From Desmonostoc muscorum FACHB-395 (GTDB taxonomy: Bacteria; Cyanobacteriota; Cyanobacteriia; Cyanobacteriales; Nostocaceae), in NCBI RefSeq assembly GCF_014698035.1, contig NZ_JACJSF010000054.1:1-54923 (forward strand): a stretch of 54,923 nucleotides of DNA, written 5' to 3'. Numbering within the stretch: the stretch's first letter is position 1; each line of letters starts with the position of its first letter. The notes under the pieces were generated by a model. It ran no database searches. It was given only the letters and a program-made list of their open reading frames with translations, and was not told the origin of the DNA. A program made the position numbers and the translations under genes. Of the stretch, positions 32,502 through 41,760 are shown piece after piece.

Positions 32502-33218
32502 ATGTCTCAAAATACAATTACCCACTTAATTCACGATCGCAATGCCCGTGGTCACGCGAAAATGGGCTGGCTCGATAGCTATCACACATTTTCTTTCGGT
32601 AGTTTTTACGATCCCAACCGTATGGGATTTCGCTCTCTGCGCGTGATTAATGACGATCGCATCGCCCCCGGTGCTGGATTCCCTACTCACAGTCATCGTG
32701 ATATGGAAATCCTCACTTATGTCTTAGAAGGTGCTGTAGAGCATAAAGACAGCTTGGGTACTGGTTCGGTAATTCGTCCCGGTGATGCCCAAATTATGAG
32801 TGCTGGAACTGGAATCAGCCACAGCGAATTTAATCCTTCACCAATTGAACCACTGCACTTATTGCAAATCTGGATTCTTCCCGATAGAGAAGGAATAACG
32901 CCAAGATATGAACAAAAAGCTTTTCCTCTCGAAGAAAAGCGCGGTAAACTCCGCTTAATTGCCTCTAAAGATGGGCGCGATGGTGCTGTGACAATTCACC
33001 AAGATGTTGAGCTATATACATCTGTTTTAGAAGCAGGTGATGTTGTCAATTATCAAGTCAAAAGCGATCGCTATGCCTGGTTACAAGTAGCCCAAGGTAT
33101 AGTCGATTTAAATGGAGAAGAACTCAGAGCCGGCGATGGTGTGCAAATCAATGGCGAAGAACAGCTAGAAATTAGCACCAACATCGGCGGCGAAATCTTG
33201 CTTTTCGATTTGGGTTAA
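32502..33218 (+). CDS. pirin-family protein
   Basis: The 238-residue cupin protein has the pirin signature: MGWLDSYHTFSFGSF, GAGFPTHSHRDMEILTYVLE with metal-binding His residues, VIRPGDAQIMSAGTGISHSE and LLQIWILPD. Bacterial homologues (YhhW-type) act as quercetin dioxygenases or redox sensors; the physiological role is unknown. The second cupin domain (DGAVTIHQDVELY, GEILLFDL) is complete. It has a good ribosome binding site and two hairpins downstream. Confidence 0.85.
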   Translation: MSQNTITHLIHDRNARGHAKMGWLDSYHTFSFGSFYDPNRMGFRSLRVINDDRIAPGAGFPTHSHRDMEILTYVLEGAVEHKDSLGTGSVIRPGDAQIMSAGTGISHSEFNPSPIEPLHLLQIWILPDREGITPRYEQKAFPLEEKRGKLRLIASKDGRDGAVTIHQDVELYTSVLEAGDVVNYQVKSDRYAWLQVAQGIVDLNGEELRAGDGVQINGEEQLEISTNIGGEILLFDLG

Positions 33219-33588
33219 TCTGAAATCTGTTTGCTGAAAAGCTAGCTTGTAGGGTGGGCATTGCAATGCTCACCTAGAGGAAAATTTCTCAATTGAGGCG
33301 CGGATTTGCCATTGCATTGGGAATCCTTAATTAGGGATAGGTCAAAACCTTCATAATAGTTTTGACCTATCCCTTTTACAGTAAAAATGTACTACTATTT
33401 TTAGTGTTACAGCAATGCAATCTCTTCAGATGGTTAGTGTATCCGATTTGCAAGCATTATTAAAACTATATCCAAATCACGGTTATACTTTCTCATAAAA
33501 CCACCAAAACAACTAGGCGGCAACGGCCAAAAAGTTTTTATTTTGGGAAAGATGTATCAGGCTTTAATAAGTATTAGAGGTGGCTGTA
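33219..33588. other. gap upstream of ParA-like gene
   Basis: After the two hairpins no further element is clear. An AGAGG ribosome binding site (33576-33580) precedes the ATG at 33589. Confidence 0.4.
33334..33373 (+). terminator. strong hairpin downstream of pirin gene
   Basis: GGGATAGGTCAAAAC and GTTTTGACCTATCCC form a perfect 15-bp stem, followed by TTTTAC. A second smaller hairpin (GGTGGGCATT/AATGCTCACC) lies at 33253-33274. The first is a credible terminator. Confidence 0.7.
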
Positions 33589-34293
33589 ATGCCGACGATT
33601 CATTTTGTAGATGGTGAAAAAGGCGGGGTAGGAAAATCTCTCTTTGCCAGGACAATGATTCAGTATTGTCTGGATAAGAGAATCCCATTTGTACCAGTGG
33701 AGACAGATAGATCGAATCCAGATGTGGCAGGGGTATATAAGGAAATATGTAAGTATGCTGTGTTTAGTGAGAACGAACGACAGGCAAATAAGGCAGATAG
33801 AATATTTGAGTGGGCCATAGAGAGGCCAGTAATTGTGAATTTATCCGCACAATCGCATAGAGCAGTGCAAGGGTGGATTGAATCTAATCAATTACTTGAA
33901 CTAGGAAGTTCGCAGGGAGTGATGTTTTGTAAATGGTTTGTATCGACAGGAGGATACGACAGCATCAACCTGTTTACTCAGTCAGTGAATACTTACGGTG
34001 AAAAAATCCCTCATATTCTGGTGAGAAATTTGGGGCTGTGTGATGATTGGGAGCATCTAGAGTTAGACTCCAACTTTCAGAACACAGTAAATAAATATCA
34101 GATAAAAGTTATAGATTTTCCCAAGTTAGCATACAGAGAAAGAAACATAATTGACCAAAATCGCCTGACATTTGCAGAGGCTAGAGAGTATAAAGAATTT
34201 GGAGTAATTGGGAAACAGAGAGTAGTGAATTTTCTGAAGCTTGCTTATGGTGCTTTTGAGAAAGTAGGTATCTGGTATGAAAAAGTTGAATAG
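33589..34293 (+). CDS. ParA/MinD-like deviant Walker ATPase, isolated
   Basis: The 234-residue protein begins with the deviant Walker A motif GEKGGVGKS (residues 9-17) followed by ETDRSNPDV and later NLSAQSHRAVQGW. It resembles small ATPases of the ParA/MobD type that occur on plasmids and integrated elements. No ParB, relaxase or replication gene is nearby. The gene lacks GCGATCGC octamers, which are frequent in the neighbours, so recent transfer is likely. The ATG is preferred over a GTG nine bases earlier because AGAGG is correctly spaced before it. Function is not clear; a partner at another locus is possible. Confidence 0.72.
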   Translation: MPTIHFVDGEKGGVGKSLFARTMIQYCLDKRIPFVPVETDRSNPDVAGVYKEICKYAVFSENERQANKADRIFEWAIERPVIVNLSAQSHRAVQGWIESNQLLELGSSQGVMFCKWFVSTGGYDSINLFTQSVNTYGEKIPHILVRNLGLCDDWEHLELDSNFQNTVNKYQIKVIDFPKLAYRERNIIDQNRLTFAEAREYKEFGVIGKQRVVNFLKLAYGAFEKVGIWYEKVE

Positions 34294-34350
34294 TAGTCAT
34301 TAGTCATTAGTCATTGATCATTAGTCATTGGTACTAATGACCAATGACTT
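34294..34350. repeat. STRR heptamer cluster
   Basis: Heptamers AGTCATT and AATGACC stand head to head, forming a hairpin, directly after the ParA-like gene. Confidence 0.65.
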
Positions 34351-34383
34351 AGGACAAACCCCAACAGGAGATTGGATGGGTAT

Positions 34384-34441
34384 GCGATGGCGTATCCGAC
34401 CACAGGAGGCGATGGCGTACCCGCCCACCGGAGGTGATCGC
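34384..34441. repeat. two tandem copies of a GCGATGGCGTA repeat
   Basis: Two copies of GCGATGGCGTAYCCGMCCAC, the second running into GATCGC, lie upstream of the methyltransferase gene. A third copy is at 28499. In one frame the repeat can be read as protein, but the natural start lies downstream at 34487. Confidence 0.65.
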
Positions 34442-34486
34442 AAAACGAATTTGACTACAATTCTTAGAAATACTAGTAAAAATGTA

Positions 34487-35209
34487 ATGTCCAAAAAGTC
34501 TGATTCGCAGTTTCAAAATCTCTTTACTTCAGCCAAATCAAGCAACTGGGACGAAAGATTAGGCCAAATAGCCTATCGCTTTAACCGAGAGTATCAACGT
34601 GAAACCTTTGAACTTCCAACCGAAGTCCAGGCGATGCCGATATTCCGTGAGTGGATTGGAGGTAGTTTTTCAGGGAGAATTGCTTCCCCTTTTTGGGAAA
34701 TTGCTCAACCTCAAAAAAACCAGCACTGTTTAGATATTGGCTGTGGTATCAGCTTTTTAATCTATCCTTGGCGGGATTGGCAAGCATTTTTTCATGGGCA
34801 AGAAATTAGTAATGTGGCACGCGATACCCTTAACTCTCGTGGGCCACAGTTGAATTCTAAGCTGTTCAAAGGTGTTGAGTTGGGAGCAGCCCATCAGTTA
34901 AACTATTCACCAGAGCAGTTTGATCTAGCGATCGCAACAGGATTTAGCTGCTATTTTCCACTCGAATACTGGAATGCAGTACTCGCAGAAGTTAAGCGAG
35001 TGTTAAAGCCAGGTGGACATTTTGTGTTTGACATCCTTAATCCAGAACAACCTTTAGCAGAAGATTGGGCAGTTTTAGAAACCTATTTGGGGGCTGAGGT
35101 GTTTTTAGAGCCTGTAGCTGAGTGGGAAAAAGCTATAAAGGCGGCTGGCGCTAAAATAGTCACGCAAAAACCAGGAGAATTATTCCAAATGTACAAAGTG
35201 CGGTTTTGA
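34487..35209 (+). CDS. class I SAM-dependent methyltransferase
   Basis: The 240-residue protein has the SAM-binding motif LDIGCGISFLIYPW (motif I), an acidic motif II region, DLAIATGFSCYF, and LAEVKRVLKPGGHFVFDILN. It is a small-molecule-type methyltransferase of unknown substrate. Translation is placed at MSKKSDSQ: a longer frame would begin in the tandem repeat at 34384. A strong hairpin (35251-35279) follows the stop. Confidence 0.8.
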   Translation: MSKKSDSQFQNLFTSAKSSNWDERLGQIAYRFNREYQRETFELPTEVQAMPIFREWIGGSFSGRIASPFWEIAQPQKNQHCLDIGCGISFLIYPWRDWQAFFHGQEISNVARDTLNSRGPQLNSKLFKGVELGAAHQLNYSPEQFDLAIATGFSCYFPLEYWNAVLAEVKRVLKPGGHFVFDILNPEQPLAEDWAVLETYLGAEVFLEPVAEWEKAIKAAGAKIVTQKPGELFQMYKVRF

Positions 35210-35250
35210 AAATAAGTAGCTACAGATATAGCACTGCTACAAAAAAGAAT

Positions 35251-35279
35251 GTAGAGACGTAGCAGTGCTACGTCTCTAC
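35251..35279 (+). terminator. hairpin after the methyltransferase gene
   Basis: GTAGAGACGTAGCA pairs perfectly with TGCTACGTCTCTAC across a single-base turn, 42 bases after the stop. The GTAGAGACG motif is also a dispersed repeat. Confidence 0.6.
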
Positions 35280-35328
35280 AAGGTTTCTGGATAACGCATA
35301 TTTCATTTTTGGAGATGTCTACTTATCA

Positions 35329-35757
35329 TCACTCAGGGATAAGTGGACTTAATGGATCTAAAGAAGTTGTAAAAACAAAATAGATTACCCCAGTTCCGAG
35401 AATCATCACAGCGAGACTGAAAAGCAACACCCATCTGTCTGTAGGTTCATAAGTATCTTCTTCGATATCACGACGGACAGCGAAATAGTGACTGGTTGAG
35501 AGCCACACCGTAATCAAACCCACCAATGAGAAGACTAAACCTAACTTCCAGCCGTTGCCGGGACGGGGCATCAAAGGCACTTGGAAGGCACGCAAACGCA
35601 CAATTACAACCCCAAAACCTAAAAGAGCGATCCCTGTCCGCATCCAAGCCAGGTAGGTACGCTCATTTGCCAAGTGATCTCGGATTCGAGAAGGATTGAG
35701 TCGTCCTGGCTTTTTTTGATTTTTATCTTCTTCTGTGGATTTCAATTTTAACTGCAT
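35329..35757 (-). CDS. DUF202 (YidH-type) membrane protein
   Basis: The 142-residue protein has the DUF202 pattern: RIRDHLANERTYLAWMRTGIAL, GFGVVIVRL, then a second and third membrane helix (LGLVFSLVGLITVWL, WVLLFSLAVMILGTGVIYF). It is an inner-membrane protein of unknown function. The start at 35757 (MQLKLKST) is chosen; upstream in-frame sequence with hydrophobic runs (from 35886) lacks family similarity. Confidence 0.75.
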   Translation of the reverse strand: MQLKLKSTEEDKNQKKPGRLNPSRIRDHLANERTYLAWMRTGIALLGFGVVIVRLRAFQVPLMPRPGNGWKLGLVFSLVGLITVWLSTSHYFAVRRDIEEDTYEPTDRWVLLFSLAVMILGTGVIYFVFTTSLDPLSPLIPE

Positions 35758-36378
35758 CAATAACACCCTTATCCCCAAAGCGGCTCTTCTCAAAAAAATG
35801 CGGAGGTAGTAGGAAATCTCTTTCCAGATGACTTGCACCCAGCACAATAGTTGCGCTACTGAAATATGCCTATTGTGATTGTACATATTTTTTCAAAATA
35901 TATTTTAATGCAGATATAGAAATAAAACAAGCCTGACTGATTGAAGAAGAATTCAGAAGTCAGAATTCAGGAGTCAGAATCAAGACGACCGATGACTCAC
36001 TCTAAGCGAAGCCATGCCGAAGGCTTTACGCTTCGCTATCAGTTGGGGATTAAGACTCACGACTGATTGTTCGCGCTTGCGTCTCGTAGAGAAGACCACC
36101 AAATCTACGATTTGGTGGGATTTTTAAACCCAGTTATTCATCCACCAGTCATACAGAATTCATTCTGAATTCTGACTCCTGACTTCTGAATTCTATTTGA
36201 TAATTCAGAATTCGTAATTGATGGTACAGAGCAGTTACAAGTAATAAGATGTCATAAAAAACAGCCAAGAATTAGAGAGATTTTTCACCAGTGTTAAGTC
36301 AGGTTTTTTCTCTAATTTTGGCTATCACCCTGTTGAAGTTGAGAACAATGATTCAAAAATAGACTATGCAGTTAGATT
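35758..36378. other. gene-free region with inverted-repeat element
   Basis: The 621-base gap contains the inverted-repeat element at 35948-36194. No gene is recognised. Confidence 0.5.
35948..36194. mobile_element. possible MITE bounded by 33-base inverted arms
   Basis: Two 33-base arms of closely similar sequence (AGAATTCAGAAGTCAG... at the left; complement at the right) enclose about 180 bases. The interior has a hairpin CCACCAAAT/ATTTGGTGG (36096-36118) and a GCGAAGCC-type repeat. No target duplication is clear, so it could equally be a chance arrangement of dispersed repeats. Confidence 0.45.
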
Positions 36379-37041
36379 TCAAGACTTCTTAATAGGTGCA
36401 TTAGGAACTCGTGTATCTATGATAGCCTGCGATATATCTGGAATAAACCAGTTAGCCTTATTGCTGTTAATAACTTTCACAGTCGGAACATTTAATTCGA
36501 TCGCACCAGTATCTGGATTGCTCTTAATCACCAACTGAGTTCCATCAAGGATCTTCAGAGCCACAGGCCCTGTCAATTCTTCACCTTGCCCATTCGGACT
36601 AGAAGTAAAGTTTGCTACCTTAATATCATTCGGTAGATAGATGCCATCACAATCCCAATTATCTTTAGTTGACTGACCATTAGCTAGAAAATACAAACCA
36701 TTGTCGTATATGGCATCTTCATTGTCATCATCATTTGGTCTTTTACCGTATACTGCTATGGTTTTACCTGTTTGGTTTTCGCATTTACCCCAGTTAATTC
36801 CCGTCTCTAAAGCATATTTTTGCAGTGTTAATTCTTCGGTTCTCTTTTGAATTTCTTCTGGTGTCAGACCTTGAACTTGAGTTTGGGCATCTTTTGTTTG
36901 AGACAGTTCGTTCAGAGCTTTAGTGACTTCGATATAATCAGGGTTTTTGCTAAATTTTGGTCTATCAGCAAAAGAAGGTTGAGCGAAGGCTAGATTGGCG
37001 AAAACCATTAAGGCAATTAGCAGAGATTTCCAGACTTTCAT
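36379..37041 (-). CDS. exported hypothetical protein
   Basis: The 220-residue product has a signal peptide (MKVWKSLLIALMVFANLAFA, cleavage after FAQPSFA) followed by a soluble domain with WGKCENQTGKTIAVYG, YDNGLYFLANGQSTKDNWDC and FTSSPNGQGEELTGPVAL. I do not recognise a family. Two Cys residues (KCE and WDCDG) could form a disulfide. It follows the CadD-like transporter gene by 80 bases on the same strand, so it is probably co-transcribed. The start MKVWKSLL is taken in place of one 75 bases upstream because it gives a normal signal peptide. Confidence 0.65.
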   Translation of the reverse strand: MKVWKSLLIALMVFANLAFAQPSFADRPKFSKNPDYIEVTKALNELSQTKDAQTQVQGLTPEEIQKRTEELTLQKYALETGINWGKCENQTGKTIAVYGKRPNDDDNEDAIYDNGLYFLANGQSTKDNWDCDGIYLPNDIKVANFTSSPNGQGEELTGPVALKILDGTQLVIKSNPDTGAIELNVPTVKVINSNKANWFIPDISQAIIDTRVPNAPIKKS

Positions 37042-37120
37042 GTTTTGATTCCTGTTGATGGGGAAGATATTTTGTAGTTTTAAATTCATTTTCGTAAGAA
37101 AATTCATGATGCACATCTTT

Positions 37121-37831
37121 CTAGATACTTAACTTTTCTTGTTCTTCACTCGAAGATTGAGTATTGAAACCTAAGATTAATGAGAATATATAACTAGAAA
37201 CTACAGATAAAAGAGTCCAGGTAACGTTTTCTGTGACAATAAACACGCCCAAACCAATTAAGATACAAGGTACAAAAGTGTTGCCATTTTCAGTTAAAAA
37301 ATGTGCGATCGCAGGCAAGTAGGTCAACTTATAAGCGGTATAACACCATACGCCCACTAGCGAAAAGAATACACTGAGTATAATCAGTAGACTATCTAAT
37401 TCCGAATTGGCAAACAGAGGCACGTAGACGCTGATATTATCACTACCATTGGCAAAGGCGATCGCAGCGACGTTGCAAGTTTGGGGAGAGAAAAAGCTCC
37501 TAACTATAGAGGGACAAGATGGCTCGGTTTCTTCTGCACCTTCCTCTGGTGAATCCTCTTCGCGTTTTAGTAAACCACTCACACCAATGATTATTGGCAT
37601 TAAACCAAGTAGTCTAATCCAGTCCTGCGGTATAATTAGTCCACCGAAAAACCCAGGAAGGCTAGCAACAATCAGTGCAGCAAAGCCGAGATACTGACCA
37701 GCAAGGATGTGACGACTGCGGAACGTTTTATTTATCTGTGAAAAAAGCAACGTCAGAATCACAATATCATCGATGTTGGTGGCAGTGAATGCCGTGATCC
37801 CTGTGGTAATTGCAGTTACTAAACCGCTCAT
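37121..37831 (-). CDS. cadmium-resistance-type transporter (CadD-like)
   Basis: The 236-residue protein has five to six membrane helices and the CadD-type motifs TATNIDDIVILTLLF (with the paired Asp) and ANGSDNISVYVP, which is an internal repeat of the first. Between them lies an acidic loop (KREEDSPEEGAEETE), perhaps a metal-binding linker. Homologues export cadmium or other divalent cations. The divergently read LysR-type gene at 38039 is a likely regulator. Confidence 0.78.
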   Translation of the reverse strand: MSGLVTAITTGITAFTATNIDDIVILTLLFSQINKTFRSRHILAGQYLGFAALIVASLPGFFGGLIIPQDWIRLLGLMPIIIGVSGLLKREEDSPEEGAEETEPSCPSIVRSFFSPQTCNVAAIAFANGSDNISVYVPLFANSELDSLLIILSVFFSLVGVWCYTAYKLTYLPAIAHFLTENGNTFVPCILIGLGVFIVTENVTWTLLSVVSSYIFSLILGFNTQSSSEEQEKLSI

Positions 37832-38038
37832 TTTTGGAAGTCCTTATTTTGATGCTTGGCAATTGGGCATTAATCATTGGCCATTTACAAACGACAAATG
37901 ACTAATGGCAAATGACTAAGTAAAAAGCTTTGATTTATACTTTAGTGAAACTAAACGATAGAATCAAATGCTTTTGTTTGTCAAAATGATAAATGAAAGT
38001 GATTAAATTTTTGACACCAAGTTGTAGGGATACCATAA
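37832..38038. promoter_or_regulatory. divergent promoter between the transporter and LysR genes
   Basis: The 207-base region contains STRR heptamers (37862-37918) and an AT-rich stretch. LysR operators normally lie in such divergent gaps, but I could not fix a site. Confidence 0.5.
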
Positions 38039-39031
38039 ATGGCAGGAATGACCCTTGAGCAGCTAAAAATCTTTCTGGCTGTGGCGCAGCACTTACACTT
38101 TACTCGCGCAGCAGAGGAGCTTTATATTACACAACCTGCCGTCAGTGCAGCAATCCACAACTTAGAGCAAGAATATGGTGTGAAACTGTTCCATCGGATT
38201 GGTCGCCATATTGAGATTGCTGAGGCGGGTAAATTACTGCAAGTGGAAGCGCAGAAAATTCTCGATCAAGTTTCCTTGACTGAAAGGGGATTGCGAGAAT
38301 TGAACAATCTGCAAAGGGGTGAATTGAAATTAGGGTCAAGTCTGACAATTGGTAACTACTGGCTACCAAGTAAGATTAGTGAGTTTAAGAGCCGATATCC
38401 CGGTATTCAGATTAATTGTAGCCTTGCCAATACAGAAGAGATTTGTCTAGGAACAGCCACAGGACAGTTTGATTTAGGTTTGGTAGAAGGAGATGTGAAG
38501 CCAGCACTCCAGAGTACTCTAGAGTATGAAATAGTGGGGAGCGATCGCTTACAAATAGTTGTAGGTCGAAAACACCCTTGGTTTGAGTGGGGAGAAATTG
38601 ACTTAAGTCAATTGACTAAAACCCCTTGGGTGATGCGCGAACCTGGTTCTGGAACCCAGCAAAGGTTTGAGGAAGCCTTACAAAATTGGGAAATCAATCT
38701 CAATGAACTGGATGTAATTTTAGTATTCAACAGTGGAGAGATGACAAAAGCAGCGATCGAAGATGGTGTCGGTGCGATCGGAATTTCTGAGTTGATGGTA
38801 AAAAAAGAAATACAACTGGGAACTCTACGAGCAATTCGAGTGATTGATAATAGAGACGGTAACGGTGCGATGCCGACTACGGGCTACACCTACGCAGAAA
38901 TAGTTCGACCTTTTTTCAAACTCAAGCATCGTCAGCGTTTTCAAACTGCTCTTTCCAAAGTCTTTGAACAAATGTTGATCTCATCCATGTCAGATGGCTC
39001 ACATCAACATATATCAACATCACTTATTTGA
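38039..39031 (+). CDS. LysR-family transcriptional regulator
   Basis: The 330-residue protein has the N-terminal winged helix-turn-helix of LysR (LEQLKIFLAVAQHLHFTRAA, ITQPAVSAAIHNLEQEYGVK) and a substrate-binding domain (GSSLTIGNYWLPSKISEFKS to ISELMV). It resembles the CysB/CbbR-type group. The divergent partner is the CadD-like transporter, whose inducing metal or its stress may be the signal. The start could also be the next Met, three residues on. Confidence 0.85.
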   Translation: MAGMTLEQLKIFLAVAQHLHFTRAAEELYITQPAVSAAIHNLEQEYGVKLFHRIGRHIEIAEAGKLLQVEAQKILDQVSLTERGLRELNNLQRGELKLGSSLTIGNYWLPSKISEFKSRYPGIQINCSLANTEEICLGTATGQFDLGLVEGDVKPALQSTLEYEIVGSDRLQIVVGRKHPWFEWGEIDLSQLTKTPWVMREPGSGTQQRFEEALQNWEINLNELDVILVFNSGEMTKAAIEDGVGAIGISELMVKKEIQLGTLRAIRVIDNRDGNGAMPTTGYTYAEIVRPFFKLKHRQRFQTALSKVFEQMLISSMSDGSHQHISTSLI

Positions 39032-39391
39032 AATAACATCATTTCCACTGCTCATCTAGTAATATCAAATCCTTTTGTATCGGAATTATTCCTCTTTTCT
39101 TTCCCTCTGCGCTCTCAGCGTCTCTGCGGTTTTTAAGTTACAAAACTGTCCCTCTCCGGCTCGGAGCTACGGTGTACACACATCTCTCTACAAAACCAAA
39201 ATGTAGTAGATCCTCCTAAATCCTCCGATAAATTGGAGGACATTGAGAGGTTCTTGCCCCCTTTTTTTTAAGGGGATTGGGGGGATAAAAAGCTTGTGGG
39301 GCAACTCTTAAAGACTTGTATCTACACCTTAGCCGACTCAAAGAGGGACAAACTTGAACGAAAGTTCAAAGCAGGGAGAGGTTGGTGGAAC
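39032..39391. other. gap with family A MITE inside a dispersed repeat
   Basis: The MITE at 39168-39331 sits within a second copy of the CTGTCCCTCTCC hairpin repeat that is intact at 15184-15246. No gene is seen. Confidence 0.5.
39168..39331. mobile_element. MITE, family A, copy 3
   Basis: The ends CTACGGTGTACACACATC and ACTTGTATCTACACCTTAG are imperfect inverted repeats. Comparison with the uninterrupted repeat at 15184 shows it split that repeat, with a decayed duplication of about 11 bases (CCGGCTCGGAG versus CCGACTCAAAG). It is thus older than copy 2. Confidence 0.72.
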
Positions 39392-39769
39392 TCACACCTT
39401 CCGCATATTTCTACTAATGGGGTCAAAACCTCTAGAAAACCGAGTACTTTCATCGTAGTAAGCGCCAGTTAGATTCGCTCCATATAACTTGGCATAGTTG
39501 AGTTTGGCTCCCCGGAGATTGGCTTCATTCAGTTTCACACCGCTCAAATTAGCTCTAGTCAAATTCGCTTTCGCTAAGTTAGCTCTACTCAAATCTGCTC
39601 CCCAGAGTTTAGCTTTAGCTAGGTTAGCTCCACTCAAGTCAGATCCCCATAGATTTATTCCAGGCAAATAGGCTCCAATCAGCCTGTTCCTACTCAAGTT
39701 GACGGCTGGAAAATATCTTTCCCCTGCGGCAAAACGCCTTTTTAATTCCTCTATATTCACGATCGCCAC
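39392..39769 (-). CDS. pentapeptide-repeat protein
   Basis: The 125-residue protein contains a run of A(N/D)LxX pentapeptides (SGANLAKAKLWGADLSRANL), forming a right-handed beta-helix of about thirteen units. Pentapeptide proteins of this size are common in cyanobacteria and of unknown function. The C-terminus (YDESTRFSRGFDPISRNMRKV) closes the helix in the usual way. No partner gene is apparent. Confidence 0.82.
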   Translation of the reverse strand: MAIVNIEELKRRFAAGERYFPAVNLSRNRLIGAYLPGINLWGSDLSGANLAKAKLWGADLSRANLAKANLTRANLSGVKLNEANLRGAKLNYAKLYGANLTGAYYDESTRFSRGFDPISRNMRKV

Positions 39770-40377
39770 CCAACAAGAATCAGATTTATATCTCTAATAT
39801 ATAAGGTGCTTCTATTGTAACTGCCATAATAGAGGTTGTTTATTTAATATCTGCAATTACTCCAAGTTACTCAAATGCACATATCTAAATATGGCAATCC
39901 GCTTTGATTTCTGCTCGCGCAGCGTGGCGTAGCCATAATTATTTGTGTAGGAGGTAAGAGGCAATAGGCAAGAAGCTTCTTTCAGTTGTACTGAATGTTT
40001 TCAGAAATTAAATATGATTCCTATAGAACAAGTTATAGTAATTTCTTTCTTTTAATATTCGGGTATGCGATTATTATATTGCTGCAATTAATGGATTTAT
40101 CGTAATAAATCCTTAGTCATAATTGTCAAACAATCAAGATAACATTTTATGAAATAAATATACCAATCATATTAAATACTTTCCAAATTATGATTACTGA
40201 CTCCTGTTAGCATTAGCGGGTAATTTAGCCATCTTGTAGCTAATTTTCTGACGATGCAAACGATTCGTTAGGCTACACTACGATTCAAATTGCGGAATCA
40301 AATATTTTTAGTCTGCTTTAACTGTAAAATAACCTCAACATGAGATTATATTTAATTATTTTCTTACAAAAAGAGTT
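39770..40377. other. 608-base gap upstream of the ABC transporter
   Basis: The gap is AT-rich with a GCGCAGCGTGGCGTAGCC-type repeat near 39915. I found no hairpin, riboswitch or clear NtcA site (GTA-N8-TAC). It should carry the transporter promoter. Confidence 0.4.
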
Positions 40378-41703
40378 ATGGTCTTTAAAACAGCAACCGA
40401 ACAGCTGATCGTCCTAAAAAATGTCAGCAAATCTTATCAGCAGCCCAACGGCCAACAGATTGTCATCCTGGAAAATATCAATCTTGAGTTACGTCCAGGG
40501 GAGATCGTTGCATTGCTAGGGCCTTCCGGTTCAGGCAAATCTACTTTAATGCGGATAGTTGCTGGGTTAATTCCCCCCAGTGAAGGTGAAGTCGTATATC
40601 ATAACCGTCCCCTAGTTGGTTTAAATCCTGGGGTAGCAATTGTTTTTCAAAGTTTTGCCCTTTATCCTTGGTTAACTGTACTAGAGAATGTGGAACTAGG
40701 TTTAAAAGCAAAAGGAGAAGCGCCAGATTCTCGACGGCAAAAGGCGCTACGAATGATTGATATTATTGGTTTGGATGGGTTTGAAAATGCCTATCCCAAA
40801 GAACTTTCTGGGGGAATGCGTCAGCGAGTTGGATTTGCTAGGGCTTTGGCCGTAGAACCAGAACTGTTATGTATGGATGAGCCATTTTCGGCATTAGATG
40901 TGCTAACGGCAGAAAACTTGCGGTTTGAATTATTAGATTTATGGTTAGAACGTCGCATACCCACCCAAGCTATTCTCATTGTCACCCACGGGATTGAAGA
41001 AGCGGTAATTATGGCGGATCGAATTATTGTTCTTGGACGCAATCCGGGAAGAATTCGGGCTGACTTACCTGTGACTTTACCCCATTACCGCGATCGCAAA
41101 CATCCAAGTTTTCAAGCCCTGGTAGATCGAGTTTATACAATCATCACCAACCCCGAATTAGAAAAAATTGAGCTACCAACGACTACTTCTGTAGAACCTG
41201 CAACACCACCAGCAAAATATCAATCATTACCATCTGTGCGAACTGGTTCCATTGCCGGTCTTTTGGAACTTTTAGAAGATCGTCAAGAAAAAGACTTATA
41301 TCGACTGGCCCAAGAATTGCAATTAGAAGTAGATGATATTTTACCCATTGTAGAAGCTGCAAAATTAATGGATTTTGTAGAACTTGCAGAAGGCGATATT
41401 AGCTTGAAGCCAGTCGGACACGAATTTATCAATGGTGGTATTGATGAACGCAAACAAATCATGCGATCGCAACTCTTAGCTAATATTCGCTTGGTACAGC
41501 AAATTTACCGTCTTCTGGAAGCTAAAAATAATCAACGCATTCCAGAAGAACTGGTATTAGATATCCTAGAAAGTCACTTTAGCCCAGAAGAAGCCGAACG
41601 ACAATTAAAAACCGTCGTAGATTGGGGTCGTTATGCCGAAATATACGGCTACGATGAGCCATCAGGACAAATATTTTTAGAGCAAGTTGTTGTTAGTCAT
41701 TAG
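40378..41703 (+). CDS. ABC transporter ATP-binding protein, nitrate/sulfonate type
   Basis: The 441-residue protein has Walker A GPSGSGKST (48-56), signature LSGGMRQR (143-150) and Walker B CMDEPFSALD (about 165-174). The second half (about 270-440) is the AAA-associated C-terminal domain found on some cyanobacterial ATPases of the NrtD/SsuB/TauB family. Together with the following permease it would import an anion or similar small solute. No substrate-binding protein gene is next to it. The start ATG at 40378 follows an AAAGAG-like site. Confidence 0.88.
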   Translation: MVFKTATEQLIVLKNVSKSYQQPNGQQIVILENINLELRPGEIVALLGPSGSGKSTLMRIVAGLIPPSEGEVVYHNRPLVGLNPGVAIVFQSFALYPWLTVLENVELGLKAKGEAPDSRRQKALRMIDIIGLDGFENAYPKELSGGMRQRVGFARALAVEPELLCMDEPFSALDVLTAENLRFELLDLWLERRIPTQAILIVTHGIEEAVIMADRIIVLGRNPGRIRADLPVTLPHYRDRKHPSFQALVDRVYTIITNPELEKIELPTTTSVEPATPPAKYQSLPSVRTGSIAGLLELLEDRQEKDLYRLAQELQLEVDDILPIVEAAKLMDFVELAEGDISLKPVGHEFINGGIDERKQIMRSQLLANIRLVQQIYRLLEAKNNQRIPEELVLDILESHFSPEEAERQLKTVVDWGRYAEIYGYDEPSGQIFLEQVVVSH

Positions 41704-41727
41704 TCATTTGTCATTAGTCATTTGTTA
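41694..41727. repeat. STRR heptamers between ATPase and permease
   Basis: Heptamers of TAGTCAT/TTGTCAT type span the end of the ATPase gene and the spacer. Confidence 0.6.
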
Positions 41728-41760
41728 TTCTCCTCTGATCTGCCCCTACTCTCTACTTAT

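Noticed and set aside
34328..34486. N-terminal extension of the methyltransferase
   Set aside because: It reads through STRR heptamers and the tandem GCGATGGCGTA repeat; no ribosome binding site supports it.
35758..35886. Upstream extension of the DUF202 protein
   Set aside because: It has no family similarity and would place an odd hydrophobic stretch before the conserved region.
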